This document shows positions 1 to 8,256 of a DNA stretch of 64,000 nt, piece by piece. Source of the DNA: Oleispira antarctica RB-8 (GTDB lineage: Bacteria; Pseudomonadota; Gammaproteobacteria; Pseudomonadales; Oceanobacteraceae); assembly GCA_000967895.1 (NCBI GenBank), contig FO203512.1, forward strand, positions 631,582-695,581, given 5' to 3'. The translations under genes were made by a program, and so were the position numbers. Within the stretch, counting starts at the first letter, position 1; every line of letters begins with the position of its first letter. The notes under the pieces are model-generated. The model did no database searches. It saw only the letters and a list, made by a program, of their open reading frames with translations, and was not told where the DNA came from.

Positions 1-1
1 G

Positions 2-1396
2 CCGCGCCATATTGAGATTCAAGTCTTTGCCGATAGCTTTGGTAATACGGTTTATTTGGGCGAGCGTGATTGTTCAGTACAACGTCGTCATCAAAAAGTA
101 GTGGAAGAAGCGCCATCGCCGTTTGTTAATCCTGCTATGCGTAAATCGATGGGAGAAGCAGCGGTTAATGCGGCTAAGTCTTGTAATTATGTCGGTGCAG
201 GTACTGTTGAGTTTTTAGCGGATAGTGACGGTAACTTTTACTTTTTAGAGATGAATACGCGTTTGCAAGTTGAGCATCCGGTGACGGAATTAATCACGGG
301 GTTAGATTTAGTGGCGATGCAGTTACGCGTTGCGGCGGGTGATAAATTATCGATCAGCCAAGAAGATGTGACGCTTACAGGTCATGCGATGGAAGTGCGT
401 TTATACGCCGAAGATCCTGGCGCGAATTTTATCCCACAAACGGGTTTATTAAATCTGTGGCAACCGGCTTCTGGTGATGGTGTCCGCATCGACTCCGGTA
501 TTCAGCAAGGACAAACAATCAGTTCGTTTTATGATCCAATGCTGGCAAAAATTATTGCGTACGGTGAAAACCGAGAAGAAGCGCGTCGCCGTTTAGTGTG
601 CGCCGTGGAAGACAGTAAGTTATTAGGTATTAAAGATAATCGTGCATTCTTAGCGTCTATTTTATGCAACGATACCTTTATTCAAGGTGAAGCAACGACC
701 GCGTTTATCGGTGACGATTTTAGTCAAGATCCGAGCTTACAGCCGTTGGCCGCGCAGTATCGTGAAGTGGCGCTGGCCGCGAGTATTTTATCGGCAATCC
801 AGTCAGGATCTTCTGGTTGGCAGAATAATAGAACGGGTAGCCGTATTATTAAATTGTCGTGTGAAGATCAAACCTTTGAACTTGCATTAACGGCGATTGA
901 AAATACGATTACAGTTGATTTTGTTACTGAAGCTGCAGATACAAACAAAGAGTCGCAAGCTAAGGAAAAACAAACGATTAAGATAATTGAGCAATCTGAA
1001 GATATTTTAAAGTATGTGCAGGATGATGTCGTTCGCACGGTTACCTACAGTCAAACAAAAGGGGTAGGCGATGCGTTAGGTTGTAATCAAGTTCACTTAG
1101 CCGCGAGTTATGGAAATTTAACCTTTACCGATATTAGCTTGCAGTCGGCGAAGAAAAACAAAGGTGGATCAGATCAGGTATTAGCCTCGATGGATGGTGG
1201 TATGGTTGATGTCATGGTAAAGGTCGGTGATGTGGTAAACGTTGGCCAGACGTTAGCTGTTTTAGAAGCTATGAAAATGGAGCATCCGCTGAAAGCAGGC
1301 GTCGCTGGCACGATAGCCGAAGTATTAATAAAGGCAGGTGATCAAGTAAAAGGTCGACAGAAATTAATTCAGATTACAGCTTCAGCCGCTGAATAA
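2..1396 (+). CDS. acyl-CoA carboxylase biotin-carrying alpha subunit, C-terminal part
   Basis: The 3' part of a biotin-dependent carboxylase alpha subunit; the reading frame is already open at the window edge (RHIEIQVFADSFGN), so the N-terminal ATP-grasp half lies upstream. Visible are the end of the biotin carboxylase domain (EMNTRLQVEHPVTE, then the C-terminal subdomain MEVRLYAEDP) and a C-terminal biotinyl domain with the AMKMEHP motif; the biotinylated Lys is the codon at 1274-1276. Such subunits (3-methylcrotonyl-CoA, geranyl-CoA or related carboxylases) carboxylate biotin with ATP and bicarbonate for a partner beta subunit, which is not in view. The downstream SDR and crotonase genes fit LiuD (leucine) or AtuF (acyclic terpenes) equally well; carboxylase followed by SDR resembles the atuF-atuG order. 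Family certain, substrate not. Confidence 0.9.
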   Translation, partial: PRHIEIQVFADSFGNTVYLGERDCSVQRRHQKVVEEAPSPFVNPAMRKSMGEAAVNAAKSCNYVGAGTVEFLADSDGNFYFLEMNTRLQVEHPVTELITGLDLVAMQLRVAAGDKLSISQEDVTLTGHAMEVRLYAEDPGANFIPQTGLLNLWQPASGDGVRIDSGIQQGQTISSFYDPMLAKIIAYGENREEARRRLVCAVEDSKLLGIKDNRAFLASILCNDTFIQGEATTAFIGDDFSQDPSLQPLAAQYREVALAASILSAIQSGSSGWQNNRTGSRIIKLSCEDQTFELALTAIENTITVDFVTEAADTNKESQAKEKQTIKIIEQSEDILKYVQDDVVRTVTYSQTKGVGDALGCNQVHLAASYGNLTFTDISLQSAKKNKGGSDQVLASMDGGMVDVMVKVGDVVNVGQTLAVLEAMKMEHPLKAGVAGTIAEVLIKAGDQVKGRQKLIQITASAAE

Positions 1397-1430
1397 TTAA
1401 TTGAAAAATATTTAAAGTAAGGAATTTATT

Positions 1431-2315
1431 ATGAGTTCATTGAAAAATAAAACCATCATCATTACAGGCGCTAGCCGTGGAATCGGACGTGAAGTAGCTT
1501 TGGCGTGTGCGGCCGAAGGCGCAAACATTGTGATCGCGGCTAAGTCTGATCAGCCACATCCAAAATTGGACGGTACGATTCATTCGGTGGTGAAAGAAGT
1601 TGAAGAAGCGGGTGGTCAAGGTCTTGCCGTTAAAGTTGATGTGCGCAGTGAAGAAGACATTGATAACTTAATTAAGTTAACCGTAGAAAAATTTGGTGGC
1701 ATCGATGCGATTATTAATAACGCAGGCGCGATCGCTTTATCTGGGGTTGAGTCAACGCCGTTAAAGAAACTTGATTTGATGATGCAAGTGAATTTTCGTG
1801 CGGTATTTTTATTAAGCCAGAAAGCATTACCGTATTTGAAAAAATCAGAAAATGGTCACATCTTAAGTTTCTCACCTCCGTTAGATTTAGATCGTCGTTG
1901 GATGCGTAATCACTCACCGTATACATTAACCAAATACGGCATGTCGATGTTGACGATGGGTATGTCGGATGAATTTAAGCGTTATGGCATTGCGGTAAAC
2001 GCGCTATGGCCTCGCACAGTTATTCATACTGCCGCGACGTCTTTTGGTGGTAAGCAGTCCTTTGATCGCGCTCGTGGCCCTAAAATAATGGCGAATGCGG
2101 CGTTTGCATTATTAAAAACTGAAAACCGTGCAATCACGGGGCAGTTATTAATAGACGAAGATTTCTTACGTATTCAGGGGGTGGAAGATTTCGAACAATA
2201 TCGTGCGAATCCTGAGAGTGATAAAACAGATCTGATGCCTGATTTGTTTGTACAAGACGCTGATGCTTATGTTCGTGGTACAGTGCCTCCTTTAGCGGGT
2301 TTGATTGGCGAATAA
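1431..2315 (+). CDS. HSDL2-like short-chain dehydrogenase/reductase
   Basis: NAD(P)-dependent SDR of 294 residues. It has the N-terminal nucleotide-binding glycine motif TGASRGIG, the NNAG motif, and an active-site region whose Tyr-Lys pair reads YTLTKYG. The run HSPYTLTKYG and the NALWPRT segment after it resemble the HSDL2/AtuG-type SDRs found with acyl-CoA carboxylase genes, rather than FabG. It starts 34 nt after the carboxylase alpha gene, behind an AAGGA ribosome-binding site, so it is probably in the same transcript. Its substrate is unknown; a hydroxyacyl-CoA or terpenoid/branched aldehyde or alcohol intermediate is inferred from context only. Cytosolic, no signal peptide. Confidence 0.85.
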   Translation: MSSLKNKTIIITGASRGIGREVALACAAEGANIVIAAKSDQPHPKLDGTIHSVVKEVEEAGGQGLAVKVDVRSEEDIDNLIKLTVEKFGGIDAIINNAGAIALSGVESTPLKKLDLMMQVNFRAVFLLSQKALPYLKKSENGHILSFSPPLDLDRRWMRNHSPYTLTKYGMSMLTMGMSDEFKRYGIAVNALWPRTVIHTAATSFGGKQSFDRARGPKIMANAAFALLKTENRAITGQLLIDEDFLRIQGVEDFEQYRANPESDKTDLMPDLFVQDADAYVRGTVPPLAGLIGE

Positions 2316-2374
2316 AAGCTTAAATAAAGTTAACTGAGTTTTATCTTTTCTGAAATTGTTTAAGAGAAAGTAAC

Positions 2375-3091
2375 ATGTCTTTAATGAGTTTACGCAACGA
2401 AGGTAAGGTTGCGATTATATCTATGGATAATGGCAAGAACGCCAATAACCTAGAATTTTCCCGTCAGCTTTTAAGCTTGTTAAAACAAGCGGAAGAAGAA
2501 AAAAGTAATAAAGCACTTATCCTTACTTCAAGTGACGAAAAAAATTGGAGTCAAGGAATTGATGTGCCTTGGATGATGGGCAGTATTCAAAGTGGAAATC
2601 ATGATGACGTAAAAGAATTCCTACATACTATGGATGCGTGTTACACCGTGATGATGCAATATCCAATGCCGATTATTGCTGCGATTAATGGTCATACTTT
2701 TGGTAATGCGTGTGTTCTTGCTTGTGCTTGTGATTTTCGTTTTATGCGATCGGATCGTGGCTTTTTCTGTTTCCCAGAAGTTGATATGGGTGTTCCATTT
2801 CTGCCGGGTTTGATGGATGTGATTTTAAAAGCGATGCCGATATATCGCTTTAATGAAATGATACTCTCAGGACGACGACTGTCAGCAGAAGAATTAAAAG
2901 CAGATAAGGTCATCGATCAATCATTTGAAGGGGCTGATGCTTTGTTTGAAGGCGCTTTAGCGTATGCTAAAACCTTTACCAAGGGACGCGCTATTTTTTC
3001 TGAACATAAACGTCGGTTACATAAGTCTGCGATTGATGCTTTGGCAGAAAAAAATCCACCTATGATCGATGCGATGAAAGTACTGTTATAA
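2375..3091 (+). CDS. enoyl-CoA hydratase/isomerase (crotonase) family protein
   Basis: Crotonase-fold protein of 238 residues, slightly short for the family. The oxyanion-hole segment IAAINGHTFGNA and the downstream PEVDMGVPF stretch place it closer to small delta3,delta2-enoyl-CoA isomerase-like members than to the classical two-Glu hydratases: an acidic residue is seen at PEVD, but I see no clear second catalytic Glu. It follows the SDR gene by 59 nt and is the last gene before a convergent histidine kinase gene. Likely role: isomerisation or hydration of an enoyl-CoA in the same catabolic pathway as the two genes upstream. The family is firm, the exact reaction open. Confidence 0.8.
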   Translation: MSLMSLRNEGKVAIISMDNGKNANNLEFSRQLLSLLKQAEEEKSNKALILTSSDEKNWSQGIDVPWMMGSIQSGNHDDVKEFLHTMDACYTVMMQYPMPIIAAINGHTFGNACVLACACDFRFMRSDRGFFCFPEVDMGVPFLPGLMDVILKAMPIYRFNEMILSGRRLSAEELKADKVIDQSFEGADALFEGALAYAKTFTKGRAIFSEHKRRLHKSAIDALAEKNPPMIDAMKVLL

Positions 3092-3112
3092 TTATATTTT
3101 TTATATCCGCAC

Positions 3113-3152
3113 AATTATTCCGCTTTCTTCCTATGAAGAAAGTGGAATAATT
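3113..3152. terminator. bidirectional hairpin between convergent genes
   Basis: An 18-bp stem (3113-3130 with 3135-3152, one G-T pair) closed by a 4-nt loop. It lies between the crotonase gene and the convergent histidine kinase gene, and its right arm is inside the kinase's last codons. The U-tracts are weak on both sides, so termination is plausible but not certain. Confidence 0.5.
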
Positions 3153-4555
3153 ATTTCATAGCGTACGCCAATCGGCGAATCCACTAGTTGTATTTGACCT
3201 TTGTAAGTATTGCTTATTGTATTATTTATAATATTTAAACCTAAGCCGACCTTGCCACTTTCTCTTTGTGTCGAAAAGAAGGGTTCAAAAACAGAGTTTC
3301 TTTCTTGTTCAGATATTCCAATACCATTGTCTTGGTAGTTTATAATCAGTGTTTCTTGATTTTGGCTGGCATGTATACCAATGGAGCCAGATGTTAAATC
3401 TTTGAATCCGTGCTCTATAGAATTGTCGACTAGCTGTGAGAGTACTTGCCAAAGTGCACTTTTAGAGTGGCAGTGTGTTTCTGGCTCTACTTCAAAGCTT
3501 AACGTATGCGCCCCTAGTTGAGGCTGAATACTATCGCTAAAATCTTGTAGCAGTTCATCAACCAAAAACTGACTTTTATTACTGTCTGAAAAGCATATAT
3601 CGATTTCTCTAAATTGATCGATGAGCAAGGCCGTTTTCTTTAAGCTTTTTGCCGTCAATTCAAGAGATTCTTTCATGTCATTCAAGTCTTTGAGTGCTTG
3701 AGGTCTACTTAACTTATTGTTATTAATCGCGGCGATAACATTATCAACGATATCGAGTGTAAAACTGGTGGAGGTCATGGCAATACCAACAGGTGTATTT
3801 ATTTCATGAGCAAACCCGACTAATAGCTTTTTGGTTGTTTTTAACTTTTCTTCTTTTAATGACTGCGAATTATCCAGTGCTTGCTGTACCAAAACACTAG
3901 AAAGCTCTGCGTTGGTTTGCATCAGCTGTTGATTACGCTCGTCCACGGTTTGGCTCAATAGCGTATTGGCGGTAATCAAGTTCTTACGAGTGAGGTTATT
4001 TTCAAAAACAATCGCCGCAAGGTTGGCATTGGTCTCGATAAATTGAATATCTTCTTCTATAGGACTTCTGGGTTGAGCGTAATACATAGCAAAGGTACCG
4101 AAAACTTTGCCAGCACTTCCTATAATGGGTTCTGACCAGCATGCTTGTAATCCGGCGCCTAAGGCCAACGCCCTATATTGAGCCCAATAAGGATGGGTAT
4201 TAATGTCTTCAACCACGACGCGCTGTTTTAGGAAGGCTGCGGTGCCACAAGAACCCACGCCCAATCCAATAGTTACGCCTTCTAGCGCAGCACAGTAATC
4301 ATTTGGCAATGTTGTTGATGCAATAGGATGAAGTGTTGAGTGTTCTTCATCTAGCGCTAATACCGAACACATCATATCGGGGTTGTACTCTTCTGCTTTC
4401 TTGCAAAGCAAATTCAAAATATCGGCAAGGGTGTCTCCTTGAGCAACATGACGCAATATCTCTGCTCGGCCTGACTCTAAGCGGCTAGCGCGCTGCCAAT
4501 AGTTAATGTCTTGATCAATGGGCTTATCTGAATGCAGAGAGGATTGAGTCGTCAT
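3131..4555 (-). CDS. GAF-domain sensor histidine kinase
   Basis: Soluble histidine kinase of 474 residues without membrane segments. The N-terminal two-fifths is a GAF domain (hallmarks CGTAAF, DINTHPYW and the CWSEPI segment), followed by a short coiled-coil linker, a dimerisation domain with the phospho-acceptor His in FAHEINTPVG, and a C-terminal ATPase with N-box (QLVDNSIEHG), G1 (DNGIGIS) and G2 (GLGLNII). It probably autophosphorylates in response to a cytosolic ligand or redox cue sensed by GAF. No response regulator gene is adjacent, so its partner is unknown. A 628-bp non-coding region lies upstream. Confidence 0.85.
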   Translation of the reverse strand: MTTQSSLHSDKPIDQDINYWQRASRLESGRAEILRHVAQGDTLADILNLLCKKAEEYNPDMMCSVLALDEEHSTLHPIASTTLPNDYCAALEGVTIGLGVGSCGTAAFLKQRVVVEDINTHPYWAQYRALALGAGLQACWSEPIIGSAGKVFGTFAMYYAQPRSPIEEDIQFIETNANLAAIVFENNLTRKNLITANTLLSQTVDERNQQLMQTNAELSSVLVQQALDNSQSLKEEKLKTTKKLLVGFAHEINTPVGIAMTSTSFTLDIVDNVIAAINNNKLSRPQALKDLNDMKESLELTAKSLKKTALLIDQFREIDICFSDSNKSQFLVDELLQDFSDSIQPQLGAHTLSFEVEPETHCHSKSALWQVLSQLVDNSIEHGFKDLTSGSIGIHASQNQETLIINYQDNGIGISEQERNSVFEPFFSTQRESGKVGLGLNIINNTISNTYKGQIQLVDSPIGVRYEIIIPLSS

Positions 4556-4947
4556 GATTATGCATTAGCCAGTTCGGGATAGTTAAGTATGTAATTGTAG
4601 TAGATAAAGATTAAGGCTGTAGAAAATAGAGTTTGAGTTTTAACTGATATCGGTGGTTATCGTATGATAAATCAAGTTACTAACAACATCTGTGCATAAG
4701 TATGGGTATAAAATATTTATAACACTCTGTAACCCCTATAGAATCAGTCTTCGAGTTAGATTGTTGCTTTTTCGAACAATTGTTTGAATTGCTTTAAAGC
4801 CAGTAAAGTCAATGGTTTAGGTGATTTTTTTAGAGAAATTTAGGGTGTGGAAAAAGTTTTAATTATTTTTGTATTTTATTCATTACAAGACTTGTTTTTA
4901 GAAAAAATAAACGTTATTTAGAAGGTATGGCGCAAGTTATCATAAAT

Positions 4948-4970
4948 GTATCCACAGTTTGTGTGGATAA
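4948..4970. promoter_or_regulatory. inverted pair of DnaA-box-like sites
   Basis: GTATCCACA (4948-4956; 8 of 9 to the consensus TTATCCACA) and TGTGGATAA (4962-4970; a perfect box on the minus strand) face each other across a 5-nt spacer, giving an 8-bp perfect inverted repeat. This could be a DnaA-titration or DnaA-regulated site, or an operator for another protein. Origin genes such as dnaA, dnaN or gidA are absent nearby, so I do not call it oriC. Confidence 0.45.
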
Positions 4971-5080
4971 CTATGAGTATAACTAATAGCATAACTTTAT
5001 TACCTTAACTTTCGTCTTAGTCGTACGTGGATACTTTTTTATCTCACTTAGATTGGTTGTTTTTTGATCAGGTAATGAGT

Positions 5081-5109
5081 TTGACTTTCGGCTAAGTAGT
5101 TGCTGTATT
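5081..5109 (+). promoter_or_regulatory. sigma70-type promoter for the RRM gene
   Basis: -35 TTGACT at 5081-5086, 17-nt spacer, -10 TGTATT at 5104-5109 (four of six). A start near 5116 would give a leader of about 70 nt before the ATG at 5184. Confidence 0.45.
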
Positions 5110-5183
5110 CTCTGGTAAGATGGGCGCATATAACTTTAAGCTTTACTAAGCTTATTTTGTCGCTTTTAAAATTAGGTCATCCT

Positions 5184-5429
5184 ATGAAATTATTAATCCG
5201 TAATCTTGCTCGTACTCTTACTGAAGAAGAAGTCGGGGCGTTATTTGCTCCGTTTGGTGAAGTGGCTGAATGCTCTTTAGTCATGGATGCAAAAACCGGT
5301 GAATCCAAAGGCTTTGGTTTTGTGGTAATGCCAGGACCTGGTAATGGTAAAGCTGCGATGAAGTCCTTGAATGCGACGGAGATTGCAGGCCAGATTATTC
5401 GTGTGAAGCGTGCTGCAGAAGATACATAA
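5184..5429 (+). CDS. small RRM RNA-binding protein
   Basis: An 81-residue single-domain RNA recognition motif protein. RNP2 is LLIRNL near the N-terminus and RNP1 is KGFGFVVM in the middle, with the expected beta-alpha-beta-beta-alpha-beta spacing. I chose the ATG at 5184 (MKLLIRNL) because the open frame upstream of it is not RRM-like and overlaps the predicted promoter. Proteins of this kind in bacteria bind single-stranded RNA and are often cold-induced; no target can be read here. It sits where Pseudomonas has rpsT, just upstream of murJ, with a 44-nt gap. Confidence 0.85.
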   Translation: MKLLIRNLARTLTEEEVGALFAPFGEVAECSLVMDAKTGESKGFGFVVMPGPGNGKAAMKSLNATEIAGQIIRVKRAAEDT

Positions 5430-5473
5430 ACCTTAATTGAGTCATACTTTCTTTATTCCAGCACGGAAGCTCC

Positions 5474-7072
5474 ATGTCAGAACCCATGCCCGAACCTAAT
5501 TCTGAACTAAAACCTGAAGCAAGGTCTGAAGCTAGACCTAAGACCTCATTAGTTAAGTCTTCTAGTATCGTCAGTATCATGACGCTGCTAAGTCGCGTTT
5601 TGGGCTTGGTGCGGGATGTCGTGGTGGCGCAGTATTTTGGTGCTCGCGCGGATGCTTTTTTTGTTGCGTTTAAAATCCCTAATTTCTTGCGCCGCTTGTT
5701 TGCCGAAGGGGCTTTTTCGGTCGCTTTTGTTCCGGTTCTGTCTGAGTACAAGTCGCAGCGCAGTGTTGCGGAAGTTAAACTGCTCATTGCCAGTGTTTCT
5801 GGGGTCTTGGGGCTTGCGCTGTTTTTGGTTACTATTCTGGCGCTATTATTAGCACCTTGGTTACCATATGTGTTTGCGCCGGGTTTTAGTGGCGACGCCG
5901 AGAAGTTTGCGTTAACGGGTAATTTATTAAGAATTACGTTCCCGTATTTATTATTTATTTCCCTCACGGCATTTGCGGGCAGCATCTTAAATGCTTATGG
6001 CCGTTTTGCGATACCCGCCTTTACCCCTGTGCTACTGAATGTTTGCCTGATATTTTCTACCCTGGTGATGACGAGTTGGTTTATTGAGCCTTTATACGCT
6101 TTGGCGTGGGGCGTATTTATGGCCGGAGCGCTGCAGTTACTGTTTCAATTGCCGTTTATTGCGCGCTTGGGTTTGCTAGTGCGACCGACGTATCAGCCTA
6201 AACAAGAGGGCGTAGGTCGTATTCTTAAATTGATGGGGCCTGCGTTATTTGGGGTTTCTGTTAGTCAGATTAATTTATTACTCGATACTTTATTAGCCTC
6301 TTTCTTAGAGCCTGGCAGTGTCAGTTGGTTGTATTACTCCGATCGTTTGAATAACTTGCCGTTGGGCATCTTTGCGATTGCCATTGGCGTGGTTATTTTG
6401 CCTGCGTTGTCGAAAAAGCATGCCGAAAATAATTCAAATCATTTTGCTCAAACTCTAGATTGGGCAGCACGGATGATCTTCTTGTTAGCCTTGCCAGCGG
6501 CTTTGGCGTTAGTGGTATTAGCGACACCTTTAATGGCAACGATCTTCTTCCACGGTGAAATCACTCCGTATGACATCGGCAAGATGACATTAAGTTTGCA
6601 AGCGTATGGCATTGGTTTGTTCGCTTTTATGCTTATTAAGGTCTTGGCGCCGGGTTACTACGCCCGCCAAGATACTAAAACTCCGGTGAAAATTGGTATT
6701 CAAGCCATGGTCGTCAATATGGTGTTGAACCTTGCATTAGTGGGCCCGTTTCAACATGCAGGCCTTGCGTTAGCGACTTCGTTATCTGCTTTTTTTAATG
6801 CTTATATGCTCTATCGTGGTCTAAAGGCGACAGGGCACTACAAGGCTCAACCCGGTTGGCTTGGTTTTGCTTTTAAGGTGCTGATCGCTAACGTAGCTTT
6901 GTTTGTGGTGATGTATTTTATGATGGGTGACGCTCAACAGTGGCTGGAATGGGGTACTTGGCAACGTATTGGTTGGATGTCAGCGATTGTAGGTGCTGGT
7001 ATAGGTGTTTATTTTGTCACTTTGGTGGTTTTTGGGTTAAGGCCTAGGCATCTGAAAGGAGCTCGCTTTTAA
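5474..7072 (+). CDS. murJ: lipid II flippase MurJ
   Basis: Polytopic inner-membrane protein of 532 residues in the MOP superfamily that flips lipid II to the periplasmic face for peptidoglycan synthesis. The start of TM1 reads SIMTLLSRVLGLVRD, followed by the hallmark KIPNFLRRLFAEGAFSVAF, with about 14 hydrophobic helices to the C-terminus. The first 25 residues are a charged Pro/Glu/Ser-rich extension that is uncommon in MurJ; a good GGAAG ribosome-binding site supports this long start. It leads the gene run murJ-ribF-ileS-lspA-fkpB-ispH, although the 117-bp gap to ribF may contain a separate promoter. Essential in most bacteria. Confidence 0.95.
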   Translation: MSEPMPEPNSELKPEARSEARPKTSLVKSSSIVSIMTLLSRVLGLVRDVVVAQYFGARADAFFVAFKIPNFLRRLFAEGAFSVAFVPVLSEYKSQRSVAEVKLLIASVSGVLGLALFLVTILALLLAPWLPYVFAPGFSGDAEKFALTGNLLRITFPYLLFISLTAFAGSILNAYGRFAIPAFTPVLLNVCLIFSTLVMTSWFIEPLYALAWGVFMAGALQLLFQLPFIARLGLLVRPTYQPKQEGVGRILKLMGPALFGVSVSQINLLLDTLLASFLEPGSVSWLYYSDRLNNLPLGIFAIAIGVVILPALSKKHAENNSNHFAQTLDWAARMIFLLALPAALALVVLATPLMATIFFHGEITPYDIGKMTLSLQAYGIGLFAFMLIKVLAPGYYARQDTKTPVKIGIQAMVVNMVLNLALVGPFQHAGLALATSLSAFFNAYMLYRGLKATGHYKAQPGWLGFAFKVLIANVALFVVMYFMMGDAQQWLEWGTWQRIGWMSAIVGAGIGVYFVTLVVFGLRPRHLKGARF

Positions 7073-7189
7073 AGCAGAGCTGACTTCATTATATACATGA
7101 GCATCACAAGTAGGGGTCAAAAGACCTGTTCACTTGCTGGTCAAGTCGCTATAATCCCGCAGTTATTTTAGGCGAGGTTTATCGGCGGT

Positions 7190-8179
7190 ATGCGCCTTAT
7201 TCGTGGGTTATACAACATTCCATCCGACTTTTCGGGCTGCGTTGCTACTATCGGCAACTTTGATGGTGTTCATTTAGGGCATCAGGCAATTTTACAGCAG
7301 CTGAAAAAACAGGGTGAAGAGCATCAGTTACCAACGGTAGTGATGATGTTTGAACCTCAACCGCGTGAGTTTTTTGCGCCGGATCAAGCTCCTGCGCGTC
7401 TTGCTAATATGAGTGAGAAGTTACAAGATCTCGCCAGTTTTGGCATCGATTATGTTTTGTGTTTGCCGTTCAATCAGAAGTTACGCTCGATGAGTGCAGA
7501 TCAGTTTATTCAGACGATTCTGTTGGATGGACTAAAAATTAGTCATTTAATCGTGGGCGATGATTTTCGCTTTGGTTGTGACCGCACTGGCGATTATCAG
7601 CTATTGCAGCAAGCCGGGGCAAAAGAGCAAAACGGTTTTAGCGTTGAAGATACCAAAACTTTCGAGTTAGAAGGTAAGCGGGTAAGCAGCACTCGGGTTA
7701 GAGAATGCTTAAGCGCCAATGATCTAGCAGGCGCGAGAAAATTGCTCGGTCGCCCTTATCGAATGAGTGGCCGAATCGGCTATGGTCGCCAGCTAGGACG
7801 CACGATTGGTGTGCCCACCGCGAATGTGATTTTGCAGCGTAATAAGCTCCCTATGACGGGGGTTTATGCGGTGAAAGCGATTGCAATTACTGTAGACGAG
7901 TGCAATGAAAGCCCAGCATTGAATCAAGCTGGCAAAGCTCACAGTAGCAATAAAGAATGGCAAGGTGTGGCAAACATAGGAGTAAAACCTACGGTTGCAG
8001 GTATACCAGAGCCGTCATTAGAGGTTCACATTTTTGATATCAATGAGAACCTTTATGGAAAGCGTTTAAGTATTGAATTTTGCCAGAAAATTCGAGAAGA
8101 GAAAAAGTTTAATGGCTTGGATGAGCTGAAAGCGGCCATCGAAAATGATATGAAGGTTGCGCGGGCATTCTTTTCTTAG
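7190..8179 (+). CDS. ribF: bifunctional riboflavin kinase / FAD synthetase
   Basis: 329 residues. The N-terminal FMN adenylyltransferase domain has GNFDGVHLGH (residues 22-31) and the later SSTRVRE motif; the C-terminal riboflavin kinase domain begins near residue 180 with GRQLGRTIGVPTAN and ends with the EVHIFD and RIREEKKF-type segments. It converts riboflavin to FMN and then FAD in the cytosol with ATP. The kinase domain carries a Ser/Asn/Gln-rich insertion (about residues 225-260) between its conserved strands. It lies between murJ and ileS, as in Pseudomonas. Confidence 0.95.
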   Translation: MRLIRGLYNIPSDFSGCVATIGNFDGVHLGHQAILQQLKKQGEEHQLPTVVMMFEPQPREFFAPDQAPARLANMSEKLQDLASFGIDYVLCLPFNQKLRSMSADQFIQTILLDGLKISHLIVGDDFRFGCDRTGDYQLLQQAGAKEQNGFSVEDTKTFELEGKRVSSTRVRECLSANDLAGARKLLGRPYRMSGRIGYGRQLGRTIGVPTANVILQRNKLPMTGVYAVKAIAITVDECNESPALNQAGKAHSSNKEWQGVANIGVKPTVAGIPEPSLEVHIFDINENLYGKRLSIEFCQKIREEKKFNGLDELKAAIENDMKVARAFFS

Positions 8180-8256
8180 GGCGCCCGATAGCCACTAATA
8201 CACAGAATTAAATTTAAAACATAAGCGCCTAACCGCGCATTATAGTTGGAAGAAAA

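Larger units (their letters stand above)
4556..5183. other. long AT-rich intergenic region
   Basis: 628 bp without a credible gene between the divergent GAF-kinase and RRM-protein genes. It is strongly AT-rich and contains one inverted pair of DnaA-box-like 9-mers (4948-4970) and a sigma70-like promoter for the RRM gene (5081-5109). The rest shows no clear repeat, tRNA or structured RNA by eye. Confidence 0.6.

Noticed and set aside
4556-5183. Chromosomal origin (oriC)
   Set aside because: Only one pair of DnaA-like boxes and no dnaA, dnaN, gidA or rpmH genes; too few sites.
5395-5985. 196-residue open frame on the minus strand inside murJ
   Set aside because: It is a shadow of murJ; residue mix and absence of motifs do not support a gene.
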